A DNA stretch of 44,093 nucleotides from UBA9662 sp002729415 (lineage in GTDB: Bacteria; Poribacteria; WGA-4E; UBA9662): assembly GCA_002729415.1 (NCBI GenBank), contig PBXZ01000075.1:1-44093 (forward strand), written 5' to 3'. Numbering within the stretch: position 1 is the first letter of the stretch; every line of letters begins with the position of its first letter. Below, piece after piece: positions 9,184-17,778 of the stretch. The position numbers and the translations under genes were made by a program. The notes under the pieces were generated by a model. It worked only from the letters and a program-made list of their open reading frames with translations. It ran no database searches and was not told the DNA's origin.

Positions 9184-9326
9184 ATGAATATAGATGAGCA
9201 AATTTTAAGGGAAACATCTACTGTGGAAAAAGTTCAATGCGATTTCCATAATGATTTTCCTGTTCAAAGTGACTTAACAACATGAATTCTTTGCCTCCAC
9301 AAACATCAGCAATTGGAGGCAACTAA
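9184..9326 (+). other. Two overlapping mini-ORFs between porX and rng (33 and 14 codons), possible coupled leader
   Basis: ATG at 9184 opens 33 codons ending in TGA at 9285. Its end overlaps (ATGA) an ATG at 9282 that opens 14 codons, whose TAA overlaps the rng start as TAATG. GGAGG at 9315-9319 lies six bases before rng and inside the second mini-ORF. The exact junctions suggest translational coupling, but there is no homology or codon evidence that either peptide is made. Confidence 0.2.
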
Positions 9327-10873
9327 TGAAAAAAGAAATTCTTATTTCTGAAGATAAGTATGAATCAAGATGTGCTATTCTTGAAAATGGCCTGCTCAGC
9401 GAAATTTATATTGAACGTCAGAATGAACAACGGGTTCTAGCCAACATATATAAAGGACGTGTTGACAATGTCCTACCTGGCATGCAAATCGCCTTTGTCG
9501 AGATTGGCCTTGAAAAGCATGGGTTTCTACATGCATCAGATATTGAGTACAGTTTCGAAGATATCGAGGACGATAATGCTTCGACTAAGATACATGCCGA
9601 TTTAGACGACTCTCCACCACGCAGACAAAGAAGGAAAACTGAGCCCGCCATCACAGATGTCATTGAAACTGGCCAAGAAATCCTCGTGCAAGTTGCCAAA
9701 GCAGCCATGGGTACAAAAGGNGCTCGTATTACAAGCACTGTTTCCCTTCCAGGGAAGTACGTCGTTTATCTCCCNACTTCGTCNAGTGTTGGTATCTCAC
9801 GACGAATTGAATCTGCAGAGGAAAGGCTGCGTTTAAAAGATCTAGTGCAGTCCTTTAGANCCGATACTGAAGGTGGATTCATTATCCGGACAGCGGCTGA
9901 AGGCAAGAGTNAGGANAATCTCTCCGCTGAAATTAACTATCTTCTGAATACGTGGNAAAAAATCAACCAGAAGGCCAGTCGTGTTAGAGCACCAAGTTTA
10001 ATTCATAAGGANCTTGGNTTTACTGAGCGAATTATACGCGATTANTTTAATAGCGATGTTNACGAATTGATTATTGATTCGAAGCNACAATACGAAACAG
10101 CCATTAATTATTTTACCCAGTTGCTGCCTGAATTTAAGTCTCGCGTGAAATTTTACAAANCGAAATCTATCTCGATGATGGAGAAATTCGGCATNGAGAC
10201 AGGACTAAAAAAAGCGCTGGGGCAAAAAGTTTGGTTACGCAGCGGAGCATATATCATAATCGAGCAAACTGAGGCGATGGTNTCAATTGATGTAAACACA
10301 GGTAAATTTACNGGGGAAAACGATGCNGATAATACCATACTGAAAGCAAACTTAGAAGCTGCTGAGGAGATTGTACGCCAGTTGCGCTTAAGGGATCTTG
10401 GTGGCATTGTTGTTATNGATTTCATTGATATGGATCGCCATGAAGANCGNAGNAAAGTTTATCAAGCATTNCAACAGGAAATCAAAAGGGATCGCGCCAA
10501 GACAAATATACTCAGGATTTCTGAACTCGGACTGGTGGAAATGACCCGTCAGCGTACACGTCCAAGTATANCAAGTGTTCTTACTCAGATNTGCCCATAC
10601 TGTGATGGGCATGGTTTTGTCCTCTCAGTTGATACTGTNGTAACTAATGTTCTACGGGCAATTAAAAAAGCTGCNCNTAAATCTCAAAAGAGGAAATTTA
10701 AGGTTATTGCCAATGAATTAGTTGTATCTCGCCTNCTCGATCGACGATCAAAATTGATACAGCAACTCAANCAAGAAATGGATCTTCATATTCGAATTGA
10801 GGGTAACNTTGATCTTCATCTGGAAGATTATCAAATCCTTGATGAANATGATCGACAAATCCGCCTAGATTAA
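9326..10873 (+). CDS. rng: Ribonuclease G/E family endoribonuclease
   Basis: Cleaves single-stranded RNA and would act in rRNA maturation and mRNA decay. A perfect GGAGG precedes the ATG by six bases. An S1-like domain (about 35-140) carries an acidic and basic insertion at 76-107. The DNase I-like catalytic part shows Asp322 in 'SIDVNTGKF' and Asp365 in 'DFIDMD', 43 residues apart exactly as Asp303 and Asp346 are in E. coli RNase E. The zinc-link 'CPYCDGHG' supplies Cys423 and Cys426 at the equivalent offset. At 515 residues it lacks the long degradosome scaffold of enterobacterial RNase E, so it is RNase G-like in size. It sits just upstream of rplU, a common arrangement. Confidence 0.93.
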   Translation: MKKEILISEDKYESRCAILENGLLSEIYIERQNEQRVLANIYKGRVDNVLPGMQIAFVEIGLEKHGFLHASDIEYSFEDIEDDNASTKIHADLDDSPPRRQRRKTEPAITDVIETGQEILVQVAKAAMGTKXARITSTVSLPGKYVVYLXTSXSVGISRRIESAEERLRLKDLVQSFRXDTEGGFIIRTAAEGKSXXNLSAEINYLLNTWXKINQKASRVRAPSLIHKXLXFTERIIRDXFNSDVXELIIDSKXQYETAINYFTQLLPEFKSRVKFYKXKSISMMEKFGXETGLKKALGQKVWLRSGAYIIIEQTEAMXSIDVNTGKFXGENDXDNTILKANLEAAEEIVRQLRLRDLGGIVVXDFIDMDRHEXXXKVYQAXQQEIKRDRAKTNILRISELGLVEMTRQRTRPSIXSVLTQXCPYCDGHGFVLSVDTXVTNVLRAIKKAXXKSQKRKFKVIANELVVSRXLDRRSKLIQQLXQEMDLHIRIEGNXDLHLEDYQILDEXDRQIRLD

Positions 10874-10875
10874 AT

Positions 10876-10905
10876 TTGACATATTAAGGGGTTGTTTGGT
10901 ATAAT
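10876..10905 (+). promoter_or_regulatory. Strong sigma-70-type promoter for rplU-rpmA
   Basis: Both hexamers are perfect consensus: TTGACA at 10876-10881 and TATAAT at 10900-10905 with an 18-base spacer. The -35 begins two bases after the rng stop codon, and the predicted transcript starts about 37 bases before the L21 gene. This uncouples ribosomal protein synthesis from rng read-through. Confidence 0.85.
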
Positions 10906-10948
10906 CCGCAGNTAGGTTTTATTTCAGATAAATCATGNGGAAAGTTAA

Positions 10949-11263
10949 ATGTATGCAGTNTTCGNCTCAGGTGGCAAGCAACATCGGGTNGAAGTTGGTA
11001 NGCTAATNGATNTAGAGAAGTTGGATGNGTCTNTCGGTGAAACNATCAATTTTTCTGATGTCNTGGNTATCTCTGATAATGAAGGAGATGTACAAGTTGG
11101 GNCACCNTATCTTGAGAACGNAACTNTTACTGGTGAAGTAGTTANGCAGANGAAAGGCAAGAAGATTCTCGTTTTTAAATCAAAGAGACGTAAAGGCTAC
11201 AGTCGGAGGCGGGGNCACAGGCAGAACCTTACCCGAATTAAAGTGACCGGCATCGAAAGTTAG
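10949..11263 (+). CDS. rplU: 50S ribosomal protein L21
   Basis: At 104 residues it matches the L21 family length. It starts 'MYA-F-SGGKQHR' and ends with the basic segment 'KSKRRKGYSRRR-HRQNLT' that contacts 23S rRNA. GGAAAG precedes the ATG. Many positions are unresolved because the block is rich in N, but the family pattern is intact. The order rplU-rpmA-obg is conserved across bacteria. Confidence 0.93.
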   Translation: MYAXFXSGGKQHRXEVGXLXDXEKLDXSXGEXINFSDVXXISDNEGDVQVGXXYLENXTXTGEVVXQXKGKKILVFKSKRRKGYSRRRXHRQNLTRIKVTGIES

Positions 11264-11300
11264 GNCCATTATGTTAGNAAATTTTTCAAAGGAGACGTAA

Positions 11301-11582
11301 ATGGCCCATAAAAAGGGGGGNGGTAGCACCTCAAACGGCCGCGACAGTANTNCTAAGCGACTTGGAGTAAAAAAATACTCAGGCTCTAAGGTANTGGCTG
11401 GAAACATTATTATTCGCCAGCGGGGAACAAGAATTCATCCAGGGANTAATGTGGGACTNGGAAANGACCACACCATCTTTTCAAAAATTGAAGGTTACGT
11501 TTGTTTTGAGCGCAAGGATAAGTATCGTAAANAGGTGAGTGTATACGCNCAACGGCCTGATTTNGAGAAGTTATCGATTTGA
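11301..11582 (+). CDS. rpmA: 50S ribosomal protein L27
   Basis: Begins 'MAHKKG-GSTSNGRDS' and continues 'KRLGVKKYSG', 'IIRQRGTRIHPG' and 'HTIFSKIEGYVCFERK', the L27 signature. The N-terminus, which reaches into the peptidyl-transferase centre, has no cleavable extension of the Staphylococcus/Firmicutes type. A GGAG box lies before the ATG. It follows rplU by 37 bases and is closed by a strong terminator before obg. Confidence 0.95.
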   Translation: MAHKKGXGSTSNGRDSXXKRLGVKKYSGSKVXAGNIIIRQRGTRIHPGXNVGXGXDHTIFSKIEGYVCFERKDKYRKXVSVYXQRPDXEKLSI

Positions 11583-11650
11583 AANAGGAAAAGTTGCTAA
11601 GCANGCCTAAATTTAANCGCTNAGAAATTGTATTTGTATTTGTATTGTAT

Positions 11651-11681
11651 AAAAGCCCCACTTTTCAATGGGGCTTTTTTT
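11651..11681 (+). terminator. Rho-independent terminator after rpmA
   Basis: AAAAGCCCCA (11651-11660) pairs perfectly with TGGGGCTTTT (11669-11678) around an eight-base loop, followed by more T. This ends the rplU-rpmA transcript. A TATAAT at 11725-11730 without a convincing -35 could start a separate obg-proB transcript. Confidence 0.9.
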
Positions 11682-11759
11682 GTAATCTGAAGTGGATTTT
11701 CATCGNCTGACAGCCNAATTTCTTTATAATTCATCCAAATCTAATCCCGAGAGTAAGCC

Positions 11760-13046
11760 ATGAATTTAGATAAAGCCAAGATTTACGTAAAGGGTGGGAG
11801 AGGTGGNGATGGGAGCATTAGTTTTCGTCGTGAAAAGTATATTCCTCGAGGCGGGCCTAATGGNGGNGATGGTGGNANTGGAGGTAGTGTAGTATTGNAA
11901 GCTACCGAAGGAATGACAACGCTTATAGATCTTCGTTATANACCNCATCAAACAGCTGATAANGGTCANCATGGTATGGGGAAATTAAGGAATGGNGNGA
12001 GCGCGGAGGATCNGGTTGTTAGAGTTCCCATAGGTACTGTNGTGCGTGTCCACGATTCAGATGAGATNATTTCTGACTTGGATAAAGTTGGTCAGTCTTT
12101 CGTTGTAGCCCGAGGAGGAATTGGAGGTCGGGGTAACNCTCACTTTCGCAGTTCAACTTTTCAAACACCTCGTGTCGCTGAAAANGGAGAACCAGGTGAA
12201 GAACGAACTCTCGNTCTCGAAGTCAAGTTAATCGCTGATGTNGGCCTAGTCGGTTTCCCGAANGCTGGNAAGTCAACGCTTCTTTCAAGAACTTCTGCGG
12301 CCAANCCTAAAATTGCTGATTATCCATTTACGACGCTGACACCAAACCTCGGAGTGGTNCGAATTGCTAACGATAAAAACTTTCTCTTAGCTGATATTCC
12401 CGGCTTAATTGACGGNGCTCATGCTGGCTCTGGCCTTGGGCATGATTTCCTTCGTCACATTGAACGGACCAAAATACTGATCCATGTTATTGATGTCTCA
12501 GCTGGTGATGGGCGAGATCCGATCGAAGACTTTGAGCAGATTAATAAAGAACTTTCGCTCTATAATAAGCGATTAGTCCGAACTCCACAATTGGTTGCCT
12601 TAAATAAAACAGACCTACCTGCGGCTCAAGATCATCTGCAGAAAGTTTTGGGATATTTTAGCAAACGGAAAGTTTATGAAATATCTGCCTTAACTGGACA
12701 GGGTGTAAACTTGCTAATGACATCTACGTATCGATTGTTAAATCATATCAATAAAGAGATTCAAAAGAAAAGTTCTCAACAAAAACCGATGGTGATAAAC
12801 GAATCGAGGCCAAAAGAAAAGATAAAAGTAACACATAGGAAAAATCACTTTTTTGTAGAAGGAAAAGAAGTACGACGAGCAGCTCTGATGACAGATTTTG
12901 GGAATGAACAAGCAATCGTGATGTTTTATCGGAAATTAAAGAAAATGGGAGCTATTAATGCTCTAATGAAAGCTGGTGTGCAAGAAGGGGATACAGTTCA
13001 GATTGATGAATTCGAATTTACATTCAACCAGAACTCAAATGGCTGA
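11760..13046 (+). CDS. obg: GTPase Obg/CgtA, ribosome assembly and stress control
   Basis: The glycine-rich Obg fold (about 1-158) begins 'MNLDKAKIYVKGGRG-DGS'. The G domain carries 'GLVGFP-A-KSTLL' (G1, P-loop), 'PFTTLTPNLG' (switch I), 'DIPGLID-AHAGSGLG' (G3), 'NKTDLP' (G4) and 'SALTGQGV' (G5). The last about 80 residues form the OCT domain. Obg is an essential 50S-associated GTPase with slow hydrolysis that links ribosome maturation with growth control. Length 428 is normal. Its last eight bases overlap the start of proB, so the two are translationally coupled. Confidence 0.95.
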   Translation: MNLDKAKIYVKGGRGXDGSISFRREKYIPRGGPNXXDGXXGGSVVLXATEGMTTLIDLRYXXHQTADXGXHGMGKLRNXXSAEDXVVRVPIGTXVRVHDSDEXISDLDKVGQSFVVARGGIGGRGNXHFRSSTFQTPRVAEXGEPGEERTLXLEVKLIADXGLVGFPXAXKSTLLSRTSAAXPKIADYPFTTLTPNLGVXRIANDKNFLLADIPGLIDXAHAGSGLGHDFLRHIERTKILIHVIDVSAGDGRDPIEDFEQINKELSLYNKRLVRTPQLVALNKTDLPAAQDHLQKVLGYFSKRKVYEISALTGQGVNLLMTSTYRLLNHINKEIQKKSSQQKPMVINESRPKEKIKVTHRKNHFFVEGKEVRRAALMTDFGNEQAIVMFYRKLKKMGAINALMKAGVQEGDTVQIDEFEFTFNQNSNG

Positions 13047-14169
13047 ATTTGATCGACAACAGTTAATGTCGTCAGTCAAACGTGTGGTAGTGAAGGTTGG
13101 CAGTTCGACGCTATCAGAAAATTCTGAACTTTCTAGCGAACGACTCGATCAGCTTGTCCATGATCTCACAAAATTAAAACATAGAGGTTCTGAGGTTGTG
13201 CTTGTTACCTCTGGTGCCATCGTTGCGGGTACACGACAACTTGGATTTAACCAACGTCCTGGGACGATACCTGAATTACAAGCTGCTGCTGCTGTCGGTC
13301 AAATTCAATTGATGCAAGCATATCAGTCACGACTACAACAATATGGGCAAATTCCTGCTATGGCATTGTTAACACAGGAAGATTTTACCAATCGACAACG
13401 TTATGTCCATATAAGTGATACACTCCTTACCTTACTTAGGTTAGGGGCCATACCAATAATTAATGAAAATGATACTGTTACGGTTGATGAAATTAAGGTG
13501 GGTGATAATGATACTCTCGCTGCATACGTAACCAATTTGATTGACGCATATCTACTGATTATTCTTTCTGACCAGAAAGGTTTTTACACTGCCGACCCAC
13601 GCACAGATACAGATGCAAAACTGATAAATGTTGTTCCCAAGATTGATGATACAATCCGTGTATCAGCAGGGAATTCTAATACTGATGAAGGCACAGGTGG
13701 AATGATAACAAAACTGCTAGCTGCCGAAATTGTGACCGGTTCTGGTGGATTGATGGTGCTGGCCGACGGATCTGAGAAGAATATTCTAAATCGGATTATG
13801 GATGGCGAAGCGATTGGGAGCCTTTTTTTACCGCAAAAGCGAATATCCTCACGTCAACGCTGGATTGCTTACTCACGTCCACCAAAAGGTCAAGTGTTTG
13901 TTGATGAAGGAGCCCATCATGCCTTGTTAAATCATGGAGGTAGTCTCTTACCATGTGGTGTAAGAGAAATTACTGGGAAGTTCGAATTTGGTGATACTAT
14001 TTCGTGTCGAGATCAGAATGACAGGGAATTTGCAAGGGGTTTGGTTAACTATAGTACCCAAGAGGCTCAGCAGATCATTGGTAAAAATACACATGAGATT
14101 GAAAAAGTTCTCGGTTATCGTCATTATGATGAAATAATCCATCGTGACAATTTAGTGCTAATTACCTAA
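13039..14169 (+). CDS. proB: Glutamate 5-kinase with PUA domain
   Basis: Phosphorylates glutamate with ATP, the first step of proline synthesis. I chose ATG 13039 rather than a start 63 bases upstream inside obg, because it gives 376 residues (family 367-380) and an ATGGCTGA overlap with the obg stop. The amino-acid kinase domain starts 'VKRVVVKVGSSTLS' and shows 'LVTSGAIVAG', 'NENDTV', 'DNDTLAAYVTN' and 'LSDQKGFYTADPR'. The C-terminal PUA domain runs from about 'SSRQRWIAYSRPPKG' to the end. The usual partner proA is not next to it and must lie elsewhere. Confidence 0.95.
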   Translation: MAEFDRQQLMSSVKRVVVKVGSSTLSENSELSSERLDQLVHDLTKLKHRGSEVVLVTSGAIVAGTRQLGFNQRPGTIPELQAAAAVGQIQLMQAYQSRLQQYGQIPAMALLTQEDFTNRQRYVHISDTLLTLLRLGAIPIINENDTVTVDEIKVGDNDTLAAYVTNLIDAYLLIILSDQKGFYTADPRTDTDAKLINVVPKIDDTIRVSAGNSNTDEGTGGMITKLLAAEIVTGSGGLMVLADGSEKNILNRIMDGEAIGSLFLPQKRISSRQRWIAYSRPPKGQVFVDEGAHHALLNHGGSLLPCGVREITGKFEFGDTISCRDQNDREFARGLVNYSTQEAQQIIGKNTHEIEKVLGYRHYDEIIHRDNLVLIT

Positions 14170-14256
14170 AAGAAGTTTCATTTTTTGTCGAAAAAAATCT
14201 AATTAAATGTACAACCATTAGTTTAGTCGTTTGACTCAATTTCTGCGGCATTTAGA

Positions 14257-14285
14257 TTGAAACTAGATGGTAGAACTGCTATCAT
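14257..14285 (+). promoter_or_regulatory. Possible promoter for the 14351-17595 genes
   Basis: TTGAAA (14257-14262), a 17-base spacer and TATCAT (14280-14285), about 65 bases before the first ORF. Each box deviates from consensus, so this is tentative. The rest of the 181-base gap after proB shows only an AT-rich inverted repeat at 14180-14198. Confidence 0.35.
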
Positions 14286-14350
14286 CCAGTAAGTAGTAAA
14301 TAATTTTCAGTGAATTAAATCAAACGTCTGAGATTAGAGGGTAAAGAGTT

Positions 14351-14656
14351 GTGCAAAATACACTGGACATAACTGGTATCCGAAAAAAACATCCAAATCG
14401 GTGGTTGTTACTGATCATATATAGTTATGAGGATGGGCAGCCAAGTTCCGGAAAGATACTCGCTCACTCAAAATATCGCTCAAAAATCTATGATGCACGA
14501 ACAAGGACCATAGCGCATAATCCGGACTTAGACCTGCGGATTGTGTTTACAGGAGATCAGCGAAAACTTGACGAANTGAATCCNGAGTTAGATTTAAAGC
14601 TGGCAATGGCAGAGGGCGCAGATCATGANGAACNTGNCATCTCTTCTTTTTGCTGA
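14351..14656 (+). CDS. Small protein of unknown function
   Basis: A 101-residue ORF starting GTG with GAGGG nine bases upstream. It begins 'MQNTLDITGIRKKHPNRW' and has alternating strands, 'LLLIIYSYEDG' and 'GKILAHSKYRSKIYDAR', followed by 'LRIVFTGDQ'. There is no signal peptide and I do not recognise the family. Short proteins built as 'HPN-WLL ... G-L-AHS' recur in this type of genome, but that is recollection, not a search. The frame stops in an N-containing stretch where the next ORF takes over in another frame, so a sequencing frameshift may have cut one gene in two. Confidence 0.5.
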   Translation: MQNTLDITGIRKKHPNRWLLLIIYSYEDGQPSSGKILAHSKYRSKIYDARTRTIAHNPDLDLRIVFTGDQRKLDEXNXELDLKLAMAEGADHXEXXISSFC

Positions 14657-14867
14657 GGATATAGAAAAAGCCCGTTTAGAAACCGAATTGAAGGANANAC
14701 AGATCTCNGATTTGGAAAAANTCTATAAAGAACAAAGAATTACCAACACACCAGCGAATTGGCATAATACTTATCAACATGNGGTTGGGCAAGAACAGAC
14801 TTCCAGTCNATCAAAGACATCAGATGAAAAAGTNCACCAGAANCAAAAACAGGCNACTGATAAATAA
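14625..14867 (+). CDS. Small helical protein, or C-terminal part of the preceding ORF after a frameshift
   Basis: Eighty codons in a different frame that overlap the previous ORF by 32 bases. The predicted chain is highly charged and helical ('EDIEKARLETELK', 'DLEKLYKEQ'-like), then becomes Gln/Ser/Lys-rich at its end. The stop lies one base before the start of the next gene, as expected for a coupled operon. Either it is an independent small protein, or the joined product with the previous ORF is a roughly 170-residue protein with a coiled-coil tail. The N bases at 14629-14638 leave this open. Confidence 0.4.
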   Translation: MXNXXSLLFAEDIEKARLETELKXXQIXDLEKXYKEQRITNTPANWHNTYQHXVGQEQTSSXSKTSDEKXHQXQKQXTDK

Positions 14868-14868
14868 T

Positions 14869-17595
14869 ATGANAANTNATCANTCGGTTATTGTAAAAGG
14901 NCTTATATNTGTCTTTTTGGTAATTACAGTCAGTGGNCACTTAATTGCACAACAGAAATTAACAGCCAATGAACTTAGCAAGATTGAAGNAAACTTTGTT
15001 GAAAATGCTACAGCTAGGATTAAGGGACAGGTGTTTTGGTCAGGTAAAGATATATCAAAAACCACNGTTCAAGTTTATAAGGATGAATCCCTCAAAGAAC
15101 CATATACAGGCGTAACANAACTTATTAATGGTAAGTTTGAGATTCGTGTTGAACCCGGTNATTATTACTTGGTAGCGTTTGTAGANCTAGATAAATCTGG
15201 TAAATTTGACTTTGGCGATGGTATGGGTGTTTTCGGNGTTATTGACTGGAACGATCCGACACAGGAAAAACGACTGATTTCTATCGAAAATCACCAATCC
15301 ATCAATGGTATTAATGTTCCTATTGTGGCNCGATTGCAAGAGGTTNAAGGTGCTAACAAAATTGTGTCAACTGCTGAGTATAAAGCGAGTGATCTAACTA
15401 NATTCAAGGATAAGNTGGAGGAAATTACTTCTGGTGTNCAAGGCCATATAATTTGGGNAGACTTTAATCCGGGNGAAAAAGTATNCATTTCTGCCTACAC
15501 TGATTTGTCNTGGAAATACCGTGCGGCGGCTTGTCAAATGGAAGAGGATCAGACTTTTATCCTNAATCTGAAGCCCGGGAAATATTATTTTCTTGCNGTT
15601 GCTGACCGTAATGATAGCAATAATTTTGACCCNGGAGANTTAGTTGGTATGTATGGTATACAAGATTTTTCAGCCGACTCTTACCCTCNCCCTGTTTTAG
15701 TTAGCAAAGCTAATATNNCCAAAGGAATAGGGATTGCTATCACAGGAAAACAACTTGCAAATGGTAAAACTATTCCTATAAACCAGTTGGTTAAATCGAT
15801 TTCAAACGATGCAGANATGGCGGGGATCACAGGGGGAGTTATNTGGNCNGGGCACTCCTTACAGAACTCGATTGTACAGGTCTACGAAGAAGCAACTATG
15901 ATTAATCCGNTTAAACAATTTGGACTGGATCTTAATGGGGAATTTGAAATTTNGCTACCTNCCGGAAGTTACTATTTTTTGGTTAATGTTGATAGTGATG
16001 GTGACGGNAAATACAGTGTGGGTGATGCAATTGGAGGNNTTGGAACCAATGANATCANTAACATNCCCCCTTCATTNATTAAANTCAAAGAAGGAAAGAA
16101 CGCACCGATCGAAATAGCCGTCAGTGCAACGTANTCTAGTGANGGCCAACTTGAACCGGTTCANAGGTTGGAATGGATTGCACCAACNACAGAAGGTGAT
16201 AGNGGTATTGAGGGGCAAATACTTTGGTCAAATCAGGAATTCAAGATTGGGGTTATCTCATTTTCACAGGATGAGGATTTNAATCAACCTATCGCATATC
16301 CCGTCAGTTTTGACGAGGATGGTANGTATAGAATCTATGTTCCACCTGGTGACTATTACGTGATGGCCGTTNTTGATCTCAACNACAACCAANATGCAGA
16401 TCTACGAGATGGCGTTGGGATTTATGGAACTCATCGTCCTGTTCAGGGCAATCCGCACATGATATCTGTCTTTCCAAATTATATAACGCCTTCAATTGAC
16501 ATTACCATATCCGCAATTTATATTGATCAACTTGGCAATATAGCTGAAATTGATGATGGTCATCGTCATACAATCCGGATGCAGTATGGCAAACCCGATG
16601 ATGCTTTTCAGTTTACACGTGCAGGTATACAGATCGAGGAATGGTGGTATTGGTCTCAAGGTATTGGGTTTATCTTTGAAGTGACTGATAAGGGCTGGCG
16701 ATTGCAAGATCAACAGGAATTCGATCCTACCCCCAAAGGCGCTGCTGTTGATGCCATAGCATTTGATCAGAAAGAGACAGCTCACTACATTAATAATGCA
16801 TTAATTTTTTATAATTACGATAATTTAGTCTGGGGTTATGCGCCGGATGGAACAAATGAACCGCTTGGTATTGGCAAAAAGCCGACAGTTTCAATGGATG
16901 GACGGATTCTTTATACTGACCCGGACAATAACATAGTTATTAATGATCAAGGTACAATTGACATTTTGTTGAGTCGTAAAGAGCTTGCTAAGGATCCAGC
17001 TATATCATCAGATGGTAATTATGTTGCATTTGTACGTCGTGGTCCAGATAGGCAGAGACTCTATGTCAGACACATTTCAACGGGTAGCGAATTCGTCATT
17101 CCCTCAACAGCAATCGAAGTTTCAACACCGAATTGGAATACAACAGACACAATCTTAACGTATAGCGCACGGGGAACAATCGAGAACCCACAAGTGCGAG
17201 ATGACCGAAATATCTATGCATATGACCGTGTTGAAAACCGCATCGATTCTATATGTGTAGGCTTAACCGATGACGCTGAGCCGAGATGGTCACCAACTAA
17301 TCACAATGTTATGGCCTTCAGCCGAAAGGAAGGTCGTCACCGTCAAATTTGGCTTGCCACACTAAAACCAGAAGAGAAAATACAAGAAACTCAGATCACA
17401 GATCATGGAGGAGAAAAACCTGTCTGGTTACCTAATGGCGAGAAAATTCTCTACGAAAATAATGGACAACTCTGGCTAATCTCNGTTAATGGGGAGGAAA
17501 ATCACCCAGTTAAGGCAAANGGGCGNATGATATTTGGAGAAAATCCATACGTAGTGCCATCTCTAGTCTCGGATAGGCAACACGTGTCAAATTAA
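14869..17595 (+). CDS. Secreted protein with four Ca-loop-bearing repeats and a C-terminal TolB-like beta-propeller
   Basis: I chose ATG 14869 (908 residues), one base after the previous stop; an upstream start would put 30 residues before the signal peptide. After a signal peptide ending near 'LIAQQ', four related units of about 100-130 residues start near residues 53 ('GQVFWSG'), 191 ('GHIIW'), 322 ('GGV-W-G') and 449 ('GQILWS'). Each has a strand-rich body, 'PPGDYYVMAV'-type turns and an acidic loop such as 'DSDGD-KYSVGDAIG' that should bind calcium. They resemble carboxypeptidase-regulatory-like folds. Residues about 645-900 form a PD40/TolB-like propeller ('DPAISSDGNYVAFVRR', 'EPRWSPTNHNVMAFSR'). 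No catalytic residues were recognised. Surface or periplasmic binding is the likely role. Confidence 0.75.
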   Translation: MXXXXSVIVKXLIXVFLVITVSXHLIAQQKLTANELSKIEXNFVENATARIKGQVFWSGKDISKTXVQVYKDESLKEPYTGVTXLINGKFEIRVEPGXYYLVAFVXLDKSGKFDFGDGMGVFXVIDWNDPTQEKRLISIENHQSINGINVPIVXRLQEVXGANKIVSTAEYKASDLTXFKDKXEEITSGXQGHIIWXDFNPXEKVXISAYTDLXWKYRAAACQMEEDQTFIXNLKPGKYYFLXVADRNDSNNFDXGXLVGMYGIQDFSADSYPXPVLVSKANXXKGIGIAITGKQLANGKTIPINQLVKSISNDAXMAGITGGVXWXGHSLQNSIVQVYEEATMINPXKQFGLDLNGEFEIXLPXGSYYFLVNVDSDGDXKYSVGDAIGXXGTNXIXNXPPSXIKXKEGKNAPIEIAVSATXSSXGQLEPVXRLEWIAPXTEGDXGIEGQILWSNQEFKIGVISFSQDEDXNQPIAYPVSFDEDGXYRIYVPPGDYYVMAVXDLNXNQXADLRDGVGIYGTHRPVQGNPHMISVFPNYITPSIDITISAIYIDQLGNIAEIDDGHRHTIRMQYGKPDDAFQFTRAGIQIEEWWYWSQGIGFIFEVTDKGWRLQDQQEFDPTPKGAAVDAIAFDQKETAHYINNALIFYNYDNLVWGYAPDGTNEPLGIGKKPTVSMDGRILYTDPDNNIVINDQGTIDILLSRKELAKDPAISSDGNYVAFVRRGPDRQRLYVRHISTGSEFVIPSTAIEVSTPNWNTTDTILTYSARGTIENPQVRDDRNIYAYDRVENRIDSICVGLTDDAEPRWSPTNHNVMAFSRKEGRHRQIWLATLKPEEKIQETQITDHGGEKPVWLPNGEKILYENNGQLWLIXVNGEENHPVKAXGXMIFGENPYVVPSLVSDRQHVSN
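15025..16440 (+). repeat. Four degenerate protein-level repeats inside the TolB-like gene
   Basis: Units begin at about 15025, 15441, 15835 and 16210. They share a 'G-I-W-G' opening, a middle 'P-G-YYFLV' turn and an acidic 'D-D-D----GD-IG-YG' closing loop. DNA identity between units is low by eye, so these are old duplications. Confidence 0.65.
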
Positions 17596-17621
17596 AAGAA
17601 CCCCTTTTTCTGTATATCCAT

Positions 17622-17651
17622 TTGACATGGTTCGATTGGATATGATATGAT
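17622..17651 (+). promoter_or_regulatory. Sigma-70-type promoter for the ferredoxin gene
   Basis: Perfect TTGACA (17622-17627), an 18-base spacer and TATGAT (17646-17651). The predicted transcript has a leader of about 120 bases before the ferredoxin ATG; no known riboswitch was recognised in it. Confidence 0.65.
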
Positions 17652-17778
17652 TACTCNGCTTTGGGATGGCGCTGTTTTTTTNGAGGGAGATCATTGTAAT
17701 TCCAAGGCTAGCCCAAGTAGAATATAATANCTGTTGAGTGCGTTTTTAAGTAATTCTAGCTTTTAGGAGNAGATTAGT

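Noticed and set aside
11627..11650. Short TTTGTA tandem repeat after rpmA
   Set aside because: Only three units next to a terminator; no evidence of function.
11725..11730. TATAAT before obg as a promoter
   Set aside because: No acceptable -35 at 16-19 bases; the nearest candidate (CTGACA) is only 12 bases away.
14180..14198. ATTTTTT/AAAAAAAT inverted repeat after proB as a terminator
   Set aside because: The stem has no GC pairs and no following T run, so it would be too weak.
17652..17778. Ferredoxin leader as a riboswitch
   Set aside because: No known aptamer signature recognised, and the region contains N bases.
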